Positions 38,601 to 48,399 of a DNA stretch of 64,000 bases are shown here, in pieces. Source of the DNA: Epiperipatus broadwayi (taxonomy: Eukaryota; Onychophora; Udeonychophora; Euonychophora; Peripatidae). The notes beneath the pieces are model-generated. The model was given only the letters and a program-made list of their open reading frames with translations. It made no database searches and was not told the origin of the DNA. Both the position numbers and the translations under genes were made by a program. Each line of letters starts with the position of its first letter. Within the stretch, counting starts at the first letter, position 1. Location: positions 4,139,092-4,203,091 of the forward strand of contig JAQFVV010000020.1 in assembly GCA_028023455.1 (NCBI GenBank), given 5' to 3'.

Positions 38601-40374
38601 AGGGAATCTAGGAATAGATTTATTTATATTCACACTCTTTAAAAAAGACTTACTAAAATTCGCATCTTGGAAATGCACCTAGCCTTATAGAGTTTAACAA
38701 CTGTTTGAAATCATGTATTGCTAGCAGTTACTTCTACAGAGAGAATGCTAAATTTCCTGTCCATTTGTTGGAATAGAGTATATTTTTAAATCTACAAACT
38801 GTAATTTGAAATTACCAATTGGTGATTTGGACAACAATAAGCTGCATAATGTTAACTTTTGCCAGTGGATTTTTAACTATATATAATATGCAACAAAGTT
38901 ATTTATAACATTTTTCCTAAACATTTTATTGGTGAGAATCTATTAGAATACAGTACAAATACTGAATAACAATAAATCTTTGGAGTTCATGCATTAAATA
39001 AAATTAATATCAATAATTTGAAGTTGAAGTTTATTGCTTCTAGTAATATAGTGCATTAATGTCATTAAAAAATATAAAAAAATTGTTTTTATTATCTTAG
39101 TACAATTACGGCAGTAACAAAAAAGAATAAAATTTGTTTCTGATTTATGTTTGAAATTGTGTGTGACAAAGCTGTTAAACTTTAAAATTTTCAATAACCA
39201 CATTTAATAGAGCATAAAATCTGCAAATGTCTTTAACAAGAATACTTTATATAACGCCAATTTGAAGGCGTTCGTTAACAAATAGCTTTTCCAAGCTACT
39301 AGTCGAATTTTTGACTAGATATCAAACAATATCAGCATTAATCTCGGAATAAAAACATTACAAAAACTTTTAATCTAACAAATAAATTGAAGTTATTTTT
39401 GTTTTCTTACCTAGAGTACTTTTATATAGAAGAATAATATGTTTTAAAGCTGAATGAAGATCATCATTTTGAGAAGCACTCCAAAAATCTAAAGATTTCA
39501 AAGGAATAAATTCCGTTAAAATTGGCCGAAAGTCCCCAAATCGAGGTGATGTCCAAACTGTATAATCTACATACAGTTTGGGGCATAATTTTGTAAGCTT
39601 TACCCAAGTATAAGAACTAATAGTATGTTCATGAGGATCCATGTCAGAACACATCACACTCAAATATTCCAAAGTTTTGTAGCAATTTTGAATAAGAACT
39701 TTCATTACTTCATCACAAATGCAATTATAATTTACATATAATTTTTTAAGAGTTTTGAAATTACTTACACATTCCAAATATTGAGAATTTTCAAAAACAT
39801 TTTGTAACGGATGGAAAAAACCTGTAATATCAATTCTCCATAATGAATGACCACAATTAAATGATAAAGAATTTAAAAATTTGCAGCCATCAATACATTC
39901 CATTGTAGCTCCATTCATATTGAATGATTTTAACCTTTTCTGTGTAGTAATAAACTGGGTTAAAGCTTGAAGAAATCGTTGCTGAAAGCACATAACCCAT
40001 TGAAGATTTTGTATACGAAAGAGATTTTGTATTAATAAATTTCGAAGTTGTGTTTTTCCAGTTATTTCACTGAAAAATATGGATAGATTTTCTTGTATTT
40101 CAAGTAAACTTTGATCCGTCATCGATGCCGATCTGAAACTAATACTTAAACTTTTTAAATGGTTACCAAATTTTTTACCAAATGCAACCGCCTTTGATTT
40201 ATTACAAAAATCAAAATTATAAAAAGTCATTCGTGTCCATAAACTAGGAAGTGAAAATATACTATTCCAACTAGAACAGACACAAGATGCCGCTACTCTG
40301 CTGGAGTCTGACAAATAAAAAAACACCTTTTCCAGTATAAGATCGGGAAGGTTTTCCCAATTTTCAGATGACAT
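19867..40374 (-). CDS. FBXO39-like: FBXO39-like F-box protein, three coding exons, 442 aa
   Basis: F-box proteins are substrate receptors of SCF (SKP1-CUL1) ubiquitin ligases. The F-box binds SKP1 and the rest recruits the target, which is unknown here. Residues about 5-45 carry the F-box (LPDLILEKVFFYL, then VCSSWN, then LW). The body has leucine-rich-repeat-like segments, including LKKLYVNYNCICDEVMKVL and MDPHEHTISSYTWVKLT, which match the FBXO39 layout (NYNCISDE..., DPHG...W.KL) that I recall from vertebrates. Joining 39411-40374, 32854-33015 and 19867-20069 keeps one open frame; both introns are phase 1 with GT-AG ends. Total 321+1+53+1+66 = 442 residues, the length I recall for human FBXO39. 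The start ATG at 40374 is the first in frame and lies directly ahead of the F-box. The introns are full of transposons. A paralogous last exon lies at 60593-60738. Confidence 0.9.
20626..20736. repeat. Two adjacent perfect palindromes, each with a (TA)n core
   Basis: The first palindrome (20626-20679) has arms tgcagtatatcctta around about 12 TA units. The second (20679-20736) has arms aattagttgtttcccca around about 12 TA units. They touch or overlap by a base. Both arms match perfectly, so each would extrude as a cruciform. Located in intron 2's 3' part, just upstream of exon 3. Confidence 0.95.
20845..21000 (+). mobile_element. Highly diverged relative of the family A repeat
   Basis: The run 'gatctagtg..tctga.atcc...ctcctcactga..gag.cataag' follows the family A order (gatctaggtgcag..ctctcagatcc..gctcctcactgatga..gccacaag), but the ribozyme core is broken. 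Confidence 0.45.
21262..21401 (+). other. Exon-like small ORF ahead of the Penelope-like element
   Basis: A 46-codon open stretch (MCKIHRSGTILNANIF ... FTPDPAMRT) of higher GC ends at a donor-like AGG|GTGAGT (21402). A possible acceptor with AG lies near 21251 and another at 21614, just before the RT frame at 21636. It could be the 5' exon of the Penelope-like element (Penelope itself has an intron) or chance. The frames do not join cleanly. I do not recognise the peptide. Confidence 0.25.
21636..23301 (+). mobile_element. Penelope-like element, RT plus GIY-YIG endonuclease, degenerate
   Basis: Three collinear frames cover a Penelope-like polyprotein. The first (21636-22121) has EDKGNRFVLINRGDY and an HIYPSATTPPRIFSNIKLHK segment, the PPR...KIHK-like motif of this RT class. 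The second (22069-22437) has SLDITELYGSI (motif A Asp), NSSFEFINKI and a degraded motif B (WPMRLPISAIISSIFLNHFE). YVDDVFIAAP, the motif C catalytic pair, starts at 22483 in the same frame, and that frame continues to 23301. The C-terminus ISCPINGCRASYYRETHATI is a GIY-YIG endonuclease start, with Arg and His of the R...H pair following. In-frame stops at 22435, 22468 and 22639, and a frame change near 22070-22120, make it inactive. Lies in intron 2, antisense to the F-box gene. Confidence 0.9.
23302..25720. other. Intronic DNA with unclassified less AT-rich blocks
   Basis: The 3' flank of the Penelope-like element was not delimited. Blocks at 23940-24420 and 25160-25440 look like fragments of old retroelements but give no alignable protein. 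A short (CT)n lies at 24609-24624. Confidence 0.4.
25728..25860 (+). repeat. Tandem duplication of a ~66-bp unit
   Basis: 'aaattactagcaataaattt' and its variant with 'tattagt' each begin a unit ending 'ttaaatgacaattttattt', repeated twice head to tail with about 85-90 % identity by eye. Confidence 0.85.
25977..26147 (-). repeat. Candidate LTR fragment (second copy at 47068-47240)
   Basis: The complement aligns over about 170 bp with the plus-strand copy at 47.1 kb. Shared blocks are 'ggaaatct.ttctgcaga', 'tatataagc.ctagaac', 'aataggcaatagtatatata' and 'cattcaacttgcaca'. The shared TATATAAGC looks like a core promoter. Calling it an LTR depends on the copy at 47.1 kb lying just behind an integrase C-terminus. 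Confidence 0.6.
26150..27378. other. AT-rich intronic DNA
   Basis: Nothing was recognised. A small inverted repeat, aattattattaattt-like, lies near 27028-27060. Confidence 0.45.
27380..30246 (+). mobile_element. Nearly full-length RTE-clade LINE (APE endonuclease plus reverse transcriptase)
   Basis: RTE elements encode one protein with an apurinic-like endonuclease and a reverse transcriptase for target-primed insertion. A GC-richer leader (27380-27485) precedes the endonuclease: LGTYNCRLL, then DIIGLYEVRRKG (catalytic Glu), YAPTSSHSDE, MGDFNARI (27895 onward) and GSHHRLVRCKI. The RT follows: KGKAPGNDGI, NYRPISLLS, GFVDYEKAFDSI (motif A), EKGVRQGDS (motif B), FADDVVVFA (motif C), then the RTE-typical LTYGSDTWIL, LGVTRRDR and WVGHIARNDNRW tail. 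The 3' end is a TGAT-rich tail. Defects are two frameshifts (about 27745 and 27895) and two stops (28387 and 28627). From 27895 to 30198 everything is otherwise one frame, so the copy is young. The usual SDH catalytic triad residue reads SHH. Confidence 0.94.
30250..32850. other. AT-rich intronic DNA
   Basis: No gene was seen. A short (GGT)n followed by (GT)n lies at 31669-31696. Confidence 0.5.
32854..33015 (-). CDS. FBXO39-like: FBXO39-like gene, exon 2
   Basis: Acceptor tttcag|AACGG (exon starts 33015) and donor ATCA|GTAAGC (exon ends 32854) bound 162 nt. With G carried from exon 1 the first codon is GAA, giving ERLCFEVEDNGQEIDALLLE, which parallels the vertebrate FBXO39 segment (QKL.CEF....-LD..L..L) preceding the C-terminal domain. 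Read-through past the donor gives low-complexity sequence, supporting the exon end. Confidence 0.88.
33934..34043 (+). mobile_element. tRNA-derived SINE copy 2
   Basis: Body gcattggtggtcgagagg ... ccgatgctatgacactt plus poly(A), flanked by perfect 15-bp duplications aaaataccaaggttt (33919-33933, 34044-34058). It has the clearest promoter boxes: TGGTCGAGAGG and GGTTCGCGTCC. Located in intron 1 of the F-box gene, antisense to it. Confidence 0.94.
34806..34907 (+). mobile_element. tRNA-derived SINE copy 3 with cloverleaf preserved
   Basis: Acceptor strands GCATTGG and CTGATGC pair over seven positions. The anticodon arm ACTGC/GCAGT closes a 7-nt TTTACAA loop (anticodon TAC by position), and the TTCG-type T loop is present, with an extra ~12 nt between the anticodon and T arms. 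Flanked by aagct(a/c)... 11-bp duplications (34795-34805, 34908-34918; 2 mismatches). The tail is ATGAG plus poly(A). Confidence 0.9.
34938..35023 (+). mobile_element. Minimal family A insertion (86 bp) with 16-bp target-site duplication
   Basis: Consists of an inverted family A 3' piece (aaacatcacataatcacta...) joined to a forward 3' piece (gcactgagtggcac ... gagttttgcctg). Flanked by a perfect duplication ttttaatagtaatgtt (34922-34937, 35024-35039). No ribozyme core remains. Confidence 0.9.
35040..37735. other. AT-rich intron 1 DNA
   Basis: No exon, RNA or repeat was identified. The small frames at 35986-36192 and 36241-36459 have low-complexity composition without domain features. Confidence 0.45.
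37740..37960. mobile_element. Degenerate head-to-head family A fragment
   Basis: The left part (ggcctttatcagtgagaagc) is family A antisense. The right part (ccagaactagtctgagaata) is family A sense. The two are joined near 37840. Ribozyme cores are broken. Confidence 0.65.
38110..38310 (-). mobile_element. Family C hammerhead-bearing SINE-like repeat, copy 2
   Basis: Complement of the 18.05-kb repeat. On the minus strand the order is ribozyme motif, then an A-box-like TGGCACTGAGAGTAGTGGG (38198-38180), a B-box-like GAGTTCCAATCCC (38165-38153), then tgcaggtttaagcctgta. It lies in intron 1 in the same orientation as the F-box gene. Confidence 0.78.
38250..38293 (-). ncRNA. Family C hammerhead-like motif with a broken core
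   Basis: CTGATGA (38288-38282), helix II TGCT/AGCA with U-U mismatch, and a perfectly self-complementary ATACGTAT helix III are present. The invariant G of GAAA is C (38266) and helix I has one mismatch, so it should not cleave. Confidence 0.6.
39411..40374 (-). CDS. FBXO39-like: FBXO39-like gene, exon 1 (F-box and most of the LRR-like body)
   Basis: Encodes residues 1-321 and the first base of codon 322. The frame stays open 13 codons past the splice site, but CTAG|GTAAGA at 39411/39410 is a strong donor and the following residues are lysine-rich intronic read-through. The last exonic residues, KHIILLYKSTL, correspond to the point where the vertebrate protein continues into a conserved leucine-rich segment. 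Confidence 0.92.
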
Positions 40375-40389
40375 TTTAAATATTTTTTA

Positions 40390-42730
40390 TTGAGAAAAAG
40401 CGCCTTAGTAAACATTGTTATTAAAAATATATATGTCAATCAAAAGTCATCTTTTGAATACAATTATTTCATAAGTATTAGTTTCATATTTTTTTGCCAT
40501 TTTCAAATTTTTTACTTTTTTTTTTTATATTTTAATGTTTACATTTTTATGACATTTTTAAGTTATGTGTCACATTATTTGTTGTTAAGTGACGTAATAA
40601 TGTTATCAATTTTATTGTTATCTTTAACGTTTCAGTTGAAAGAAACATTTATTTGATTTCTGTTTTTTGTCAAGAATATTTTTGTTTTCACAAAAATATT
40701 TTAACCGCCTGTTGAACAAGAGGATCCACCCATCTGTTCTAATTACTTTCTTCAAGCTTCCAATTATTTTCTCTATTTTTCAAAGATTATATCTAATTTT
40801 CTTTTTTTTTGTTCCCCTTTTCTTCATACCATATAATAATTTCTAACATTCCCATATTTTAAAATACATTTGAATATAGTCTAATTTAATTATCTTTATT
40901 GTTTTAATAAGTAATACGTTTTTTTTTTTTTTTACTTACATGTATATTTAACCTTCCAAAATAACTCTTAATTTCCCTCCAAATCTACATCTGTAGAACT
41001 TGTGATTTCTTTAACTTGATTTTTATAATTACAAAACATCACATGATCACTATTTCTTATGCTAGACATTACTGTTTTGCCTGTTTTGATTTTTATAATT
41101 CATATAAAACAATATTTTAAGTTATTTCTAATATGAAATAGCCATTGATGGTGCTTTAAATCACTGCAATCCTCATTCAATTTTTTTATCACTATTTCAT
41201 AAATACTTAAAAGCATTAACTTACTTTCTAACTATCAGACTTAATTTGTATTCTTTTCATTTATTCTATAGTTTAGGGGCATTTATTGTCATTCCGAGCA
41301 TTTTAACAATTCGATTTTTCCTCATCTTCATAATCTACAAGTACTATGTATTAGTAAAAAAATAAAAGTATTTTTCCAACGTTAATTCTAACGTTTTCAA
41401 TCTGGTTTTCACTTAGAATCTGATATTAAGTATGTGTATAAAAAGAGTTCTGTAAACTACATTGGACTATTAGCCTAATCTCTCAGCTAGAAGATGAATG
41501 AGGTTGATGCAATAAAGAACCTCTTGAGAAAACTGATTGGGTGATTATTTTAGTATAATGCCACAGGTAGTAAGAGTTTGTAAGGTATTAGTGATACATA
41601 AAATAAACATATTAATTCAGCCAAATCACATTCATCTATTGCAGCTCATATTCTACAGCTGAGGATCCTGGCTAGGTCATATTTTTATACTAACATTTTA
41701 TCCAAATACTATATTCAAAAAACAATCAAAGAGACCATTGAGATACTAAAAAATAATGGCCATTAGTAAACATGTTAAACAGAAAATCTTCTACCTATAT
41801 GTTTTTTTTTTATATAAAATGTAATATTCAGTTAAATTTTAGTGGTTGGTATATCAATAATATGAAACTATATTTCTAACTTTCAGCTGTGAAAGCTATA
41901 TAGTTTTAATATAATACAAATAATTAAAAAAAAAGGTTGTAAAAGCAGTAGTTTGAGTATAAACGATTGTAGTCGAACTGATTTTTTATTAAGAAAATGG
42001 ATTGAGAAAATTGCTATTAGTAACAAAATTTATAATTCAGAAGAGTGGCCCTAAATTGTTAATACCTACTAATATGCTAGAGAATATATATTTGTAGTAA
42101 ATTAGACATGTTTTAATGTGAACAGTACTATGGATTTAAACAAAGAAAGAGAGCTAGTGGATAAAATAACATTAGTGAGAATAAATATTGAAAACCAGAG
42201 TTCTAAATAATAATAAAAAGAATGATATTATTCTCAAAATAATACACGTATTGAGAAAGCTTTTGAAAGAATTGTTTGGATTACTTACAAGATGAAACAT
42301 TTCATGATGTAGTAATTAGCTTTTACAGCTGCCAGATAAAACTTTAAAATGTTTTATTTTGTAAATAGCTGTTTAATATTATCTGAAAAGTGAAGTCCCA
42401 AGTTAATTTAAATTGATAAGATGAAAATTGATGGGTTCTCTATAAACAAAAAATATACGTTTGTAATATGTGTCGCCCTTATTATTAATGAAAATGACAT
42501 TTGTTCACGTTGACGCCGAACAAAAATATTATCTCTTACTGTATTTTTAAATTCTTAAAATAAAATAAATAAATTGGAAAAATAACATTTTTGAAGAAAA
42601 TTACATATGAATTGAATTATATTTGAAAGATGGAATCGCCTCTAATTATAGAAATTTATATAAAAAAAGTAAAATAAAGTTGTTTGCAATTCTATTTTGT
42701 TTTATACTATATTAATTATTACACGAGTAT
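40390..42730. other. Upstream region of the F-box gene, no other gene recognised
   Basis: No TATA or initiator could be assigned with confidence. Long T runs lie at 40517-40525, 40803-40812 and 40919-40932. One minimal family A insertion is at 41031. Confidence 0.4.
41031..41086 (+). mobile_element. Minimal family A insertion (56 bp) with 14-bp target-site duplication
   Basis: An inverted 3' piece (acatcacatgatcactattt) is fused to the forward terminus actgttttgcctgttt. The flanks carry tgatttttataatt twice (41017-41030, 41087-41100). Confidence 0.9.
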
Positions 42731-42734
42731 AAAA

Positions 42735-42781
42735 ATGAAATGGTTAGTTACTCAGGGGGTCATGTTATGTGTGATCATCAG
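42735..42781 (+). CDS. Possible first exon encoding a signal peptide
   Basis: ATG at 42735 opens MKWLVTQGVMLCVII and then meets a consensus donor AG|GTGAGT (42782). The short hydrophobic stretch after a lysine is signal-peptide-like, and a TATA-like ttttatacta lies 40-50 bp upstream. I could not find a matching second exon, so this may be chance. Confidence 0.28.
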
Positions 42782-43123
42782 GTGAGTGTGACATCCTTTG
42801 CTGCAATTCAAAGTTTTTTAGTTTTGCTTTTATCAATCTATCACTTGCTAAAACTACAGTTTATTAAAGCAAGATTCTTTAAAATTTAAGTATTACAATG
42901 AAATAAATTAAGATAGATTTAAAAATAACTGCAAATTATAACACCTTAAGCATAAATCATTATTAAATAATTTACTAATGTTTAACTGGACTAGATAAAT
43001 TAACTTGAATAAACTTGATAATTAAACAAATCAACCAATCAAAACAACTGTAATATATTTATATTGCTTTTAACATTATGATAAGATAAACGGTCAATCA
43101 GTTCTCCCAAGACCATTGTTTTG

Positions 43124-43870
43124 TTTTTTTTTCTCAAAGTAACCTTTATTAATAAAAGACTACAAAAATTTTGGGTACACTTAACCCTTGAGGATTACAC
43201 AGTGATTCAATGTAACAAGGTAAAATGTACATATGTTCAAAAATAATTACATCCATAAAAATTGCTGTAATGTGATTAATGTCTATCTGTATGTGGATCC
43301 ACATGGCCCAGCCATCGAGAAGTTAACCATCACCCAATGGTCTCACCCCTGGGGCCCCGAAGCAAAGACTCAAATGCTTCAGCTGAATGGGTGAAGTCCA
43401 GCATTGTGACAACCACCACAACAGGCAGCAAGATCCAAGGCCCAAGTTCACCAAGCAATAGACTCTCTAACCACAGCCAAGCTATGTCAAGACAATTCTG
43501 AATATCTCTGCCTCCCAATTAGCAATCCAAATGAGCAGGGACCACAATTGGTCTACCTGCCCAAAATTGGAAAGCCAACTTGGGTAAAAATTAAGAAGTA
43601 ATATGTAAAGAACCAGATCAACACTGCCTGAAACCAGCCTATCAGGGACACAGCAGCCAACCAGAGCAGGAATAGCATCAACTTTGACTGTGTATCCCCC
43701 AGCAGGTGTCCGGGCAGTGGCAAAATTGTTAAAAGCCCACACCATAAACCAGATACCTAATGTCTACAACCAGCCACCAAGAAAATGGGGGAGTGCAGAC
43801 TTATGCCAACAAAACAGAACTTCATCCATGTTACAAAAAAAAATGGTGGTGGCTTAAAATAGATCATCCA
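43124..43870 (-). mobile_element. GC-richer retroposed block ending in a poly(A) signal and A tail
   Basis: Read on the minus strand, this block is clearly richer in G+C than its surroundings. It has two overlapping broken frames (43745-43482 and 43518-43330), the second with a hydrophobic WILLPVVVVVTML segment, and ends in AATAAA (43150-43145) followed about 13 bp later by an A run (43132-43124). It is the 3' end of a retroelement or a processed transcript. I do not recognise the protein; a membrane-anchor-like segment is the only clue. Confidence 0.5.
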
Positions 43871-44956
43871 CTTTACAAATGCACTAAATTTAAAGCTAAC
43901 AAATGAAACCTAATGATAGTGAGTGCAAATGTTTTATAGCAATAACAGTGTTCATTATCTGGATATAGCATTACTGTTAGTATTCCAATGCAATGTATCT
44001 AATGTTTAAAGCATTATAATTTATAGACAATTCAATTTTGCCTTAGGACATTTTACCATATTATTTAATATTTTTAAGTAGTCAGCATGTATTGATTTTG
44101 GTATTTATATGAAAAAGGCTTTGTAGATTACTTTAGTATACTATTCAGGCAGGGATCTATAACCAATGTACAGGTGATGCCAATAGAATCAGATTTGTAC
44201 ATTCATGCAACAAAATCCTGAGTTTCAGCAAATTACCCCAAGGGTGATCTAGATGAGGGGCTGAGACCTTGAATCAGATCGCACCTCAGTTCCTCCACTA
44301 ACACTCCATGATTTACTACCCTACAAATGACATATATGAGGCTACACTCAGAGTTTCTTAATTTGTGTGCTGGCAGTAGCAAAAGGTGGAGCAAGAGACT
44401 CAGGTATTATTAACTAAATTACTAATAATTTAACCAAACACACATATCCATGTCTGGCTAGACAATTCATACATCAATAATTAATGCTAGTATCAAGAAA
44501 TTTAACTAAGATTTGGGAAGGATTATGAATGATGCACAACACAACGATTATAATTTAATATATTTTTAAATATTAAATATACATTAAATAAACATGAGTG
44601 CATTGAATGACAAACACATGTGTAACAATGATGAACAAGTTTGAGAACAGAATCTCATCTGATGCCTATAATTTAAAAGAGTTTATTACAAATTTAATAA
44701 TCTGCAGTCTATTCATGCGTTATTTTTACTTTGCCCTCCCTATTAGGTTTGCGACAGATAAGTTAGTGCAAGAATAATGTATTTATTACCATAACATTTA
44801 ATAAAGATCATTTCACCATACATAATGAGCTGCAAGAGGCTCTCTATGCAGATTATATATGTAAATAGATTATATATTCAGGTCAATGCTGAAATCTCAT
44901 TACATTATGGAGGGATGAACTGGAGCTTTGTAGTATGACTTCAGATACTATGGCAT

Positions 44957-45027
<71 letters not shown>

Positions 45028-45600
45028 CTAGAACTGTGTGTATCTCAAATGTGTAATTACTCAGGGGATTCAGTACAAAGTACTCATATTTCATGGACCA
45101 TATGACTTGCTGTGAATAAATTGAATATACAATTCAGTGATTGAAGCAGCTTATAAAAAATCTGGACCCTCATGTTCCAGTTCTAAAGAAGAGCTGTCTG
45201 AACTAGGTATATGGGATGGCCATGAAAACCAGAAGCCCATTCATATAAGAAACATACAGCAAGGTATAAATGCACATATGTGCTTCCTAAAGACATATTT
45301 GTCATGCTAAACATAATAATATTAACTAATAAGTTAGGATACACAAAATTCTATAGTTTTGTTTTGTGAAACTATCATACATCAGTTCATAATTAGCGTT
45401 TTTAAAACATGCAAAAGGGATACTTAAAGTAATCTAATTTATTGACAAATCTGCATAGTTTATACTATAACTCAAAAGAGGGCTAAAGCATATTGGGGAC
45501 TTAAGCAATACATATAATATGCTTTATAACTCATCCTTGCATTTATTAACTAATTACTTTATTAACGTGCAAACCTAATTCTAGCAGCAATAATAATAAT
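43870..45600. other. Intergenic DNA with a long (TA)n tract
   Basis: (TA)n occupies about 44956-45026. Block 44150-44420 is less AT-rich and looks like an old unclassified repeat. No ORF was found. Confidence 0.45.
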
Positions 45601-45605
45601 AAGCT

Positions 45606-46756
45606 ATGGATGAGCGCAAAGAATATGAAGCTGGGAATGAAAGAGGTGATGCCAGCATCCCTATGGAAAGTATCAGAGAAGAAATCTCAGAAGTCACGAT
45701 GAAGAATCCACTTACACTTCTTCATGATACTAAGCAGGACCAAGTACCTCCACCACAAAATGAAAAACTGATTGACATGCTCCAAAGTATGGTGGCCCAA
45801 AACCAAAGGAATGCAGAGAAAATGGAAAATTAGAGTGCTGGAGTCAGCAAAGAGTACAGAAAGGTGATTCAAAGGATTGAAATGATGTTGGAAGAGAAGT
45901 GAGGACAACTACAAAAATGATCGAGAATGAAAGATAGCTTTCATTAATAATAATAGATGGGGAAGAAAAGGAAGGCTAGGATGATAAGCCAAGAGATGAA
46001 AACATATCCTGTAAAAGAGGAAGATTCAAAAGCCTTGATGTTACAAAATATTTTGACATGGATTGTCATTATTGTAAAAAATGAATAATTATCAGATCCA
46101 GAAGATGATCTCCAAGAAATCCTTTTGCACCAGAAGAAAAGATGGAATTAAAAGACATTAAAGAGAAGATTGAGCCAATTAATGTTGAAAAAATAGAAAC
46201 AGAAATTAGTAGTAAAAAGGAGGAGGTAGTGATTAAAAAAGGAAATAGTTAAGTAATTCCATTGCTTGAGAAAGACAAGATACTTATCATCAATGAAATC
46301 ATTAAACCTTTAAAAACAGCAAAAAAGATGGACAATGTAAAATGTAGAGTGGAAGAAGTGAAAGTTGCTTTAGAAATGATTGAAGAAAGAGAGAAACTGC
46401 TTTCACAAATAATCATAGAAGTAGAATATATTACAACCAAGGACAGAGAAATGGACCAGGACAGGGCTCAATTATGGATGATGCAAATGGCAAAACTCAG
46501 AGAGCATAGGGGAAATACTAACCCACACACCTTCAAGATGAGAGATCTGGTTTGGGTACAGGATCCAAAACCAAGTAATATAAGTCACAAAGAATCCTGA
46601 AAATGTTTCCCACTATATAAGAGACCATGTTACATTCAGCGAAAGTGTGGAAACAATGCATTCCTATTATCCAAGGATGGAAGAGTAAAAGGGACATTTA
46701 ATGCAAGGCATCTGAAGCCATATTACGACTTACCCCCAGATCCTGGAAAAATATAA
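45606..46756 (+). mobile_element. Internally deleted Gypsy-type LTR retrotransposon remnant
   Basis: A gag-like start (45606-45833, MDERKEYEAGNERGDASIP ...) is followed by charged sequence and a degraded zinc-knuckle start (DCHYCKK, near 46061). It runs directly into an integrase C-terminal domain: FKMRDLVWVQDP (about 46530), then RPCYIQRKCGNNAFLL and GTFNARHLKPYYD to 46756. That last pattern is the conserved end of Ty3/Gypsy integrases. Protease, RT and RNase H are missing, so the copy is a deletion derivative. Several stops (45831, 46597) also break it. Confidence 0.72.
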
Positions 46757-47067
46757 ATGATACTTGAACTCAGGGGGCCCATTGTGGAATGACTTCATAA
46801 TACTGAATTGGACACAGATTAGAAGTATTCTGAATATGGTTGTTTTGAAATGTATTATAGTTAAACTCTATCATTTTGTAATTAATTGTATAGGGTCAGG
46901 AGGGATAGAGTTAACTTAGTGAGTGTTAAGGGCTTATGCATTTTAATAATTAATGTTGCTATACTGTACATAATATGGAAGTTTCTGTCAGTAACCATTG
47001 GTCATTCTCTATGCTAGTGGAAAATCTAGTAAGTAAAATGTTTTTTTATTCCCTGAGTTGAGGGATA

Positions 47068-47240
47068 TGAAGTTGGAAATCTATTCTGCAGATTTGCACC
47101 TTACCTAGTTGATTATATAAGCACTAGAACCAGTTTGAATCCAAATTATATGTAATTTTAATAGGCAATAGTATATATATATAGAAATGTATGGTTACAT
47201 GAACATTTAGTTTATGTGCTCATTCAACTTGCACACGTAT
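47068..47240 (+). repeat. Candidate 3' LTR fragment behind the Gypsy remnant
   Basis: Matches the complement of 25977-26147. Contains TATATAA (47114-47120). It starts about 310 bp after the integrase end. A purine-rich cagggggcc (about 46770) could be the polypurine tract, in which case the LTR would begin near 46783. No matching 5' LTR was seen upstream of 45606. Confidence 0.58.
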
Positions 47241-47769
47241 TCTTTTAATAGTCTATTTCTCCATTTAATAGTAATTATTGAATTAGATTTTTGGCTTGCT
47301 ATATCATTTAGTACTCTACTATTATTGTTCACTTTCCAAATGTTCTTTAATAAATAACGCAATTCCCATGTGACAAATATCTTGTTACTTGGTTATTATG
47401 AATGGCATTAGACAAAACAGTTCAACAATAATAATAAAAAAATATTTGTATAGTCAAAACTTAAATGCATAGTTCTTTTATAAAATTATATCTTGTTACT
47501 TAATTATTACAAATAGCATTAGACAAAATTGTTCAATAATAATAATAAAAGAATATACGTATAGTCAAAATTTAAATGCGTAATTCTTTTATAAAAATAA
47601 ATCAAATAAATGCTTACACTGAAGTTAGTTTTAAGAATGCCATTCTAATGATGGTTTATTACCAATTATTAACTAGTCACATAAATAGTCTTGTAGATAG
47701 GCAGGTGGGTAATGTTTACAGTGAAGTCCATTTTCTTTCTGGTCATCAGTCACATTCCATCTGGGATGC

Positions 47770-48240
47770 TGTATCATGATTTCATTTGAAATCCATCTGC
47801 TTCATCACCTAACTCTATGAGGTGTTCTGCACCATCTTTATTAACTATGTTATGATTCTTGAGTGGATTTTCATCTCAAGTTTCCATATTGTAGTCGAAG
47901 TTTACTTCAGTCCAGTTTTCTCAGATATCATTTAAGTGTCAATAGTAGCTTTCCCCTGATTTGGTTTGTATTTCAATGATTTGATCTAAAATAATCCTAG
48001 TTATTATATCTTCTGTTCATATATTGCGTAGTGTATCATATATCCATATATTATCCCCAGCATCATATGCATTTTTCTTAATTGTTGGTAGTTTTCCATG
48101 GTCAGGCATCATAATGGACAGCTTGTTACACAATTTTCTGCCCATCAATATTTCAGCTGTTGATTTCCCAGTGGATGTGGTTAGCGTAACATGTTGGTGC
48201 AGCATTGTAATGTTTAGCACCTCAGATAGGTTGTTTTGAG
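47770..48240 (-). mobile_element. Second Gypsy-type remnant: integrase C-terminal portion
   Basis: The minus-strand frame 48220-48017 reads TTSTGKSTAEILMGRKL and AGDNIWIYDTLRN, the TTG.SPAELL.GRKL and GD.VW motifs near the end of Ty3/Gypsy integrases. The frame continues with stops to about 47780. It lies convergently with the 45.6-kb remnant and is probably from a different Gypsy family. Confidence 0.78.
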
Positions 48241-48399
48241 GTAATACTATTGATAAAAATGGGTGGCTGTCAATCCATCAATTCGGGTTATGCTTGTTAC
48301 ATGTGGAACTCATCTTATGTAATGAATTAGTTAAATGATTGTCAAACCATTTGCAACTGCTGGCCATCTACTTTCATTATTTGTTTAAACAGTGATATG

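Noticed and set aside
47735-47765. Minus-strand CTGATGACC...GAAA
   Set aside because: No helix pairing, and it lies next to a Gypsy coding remnant.
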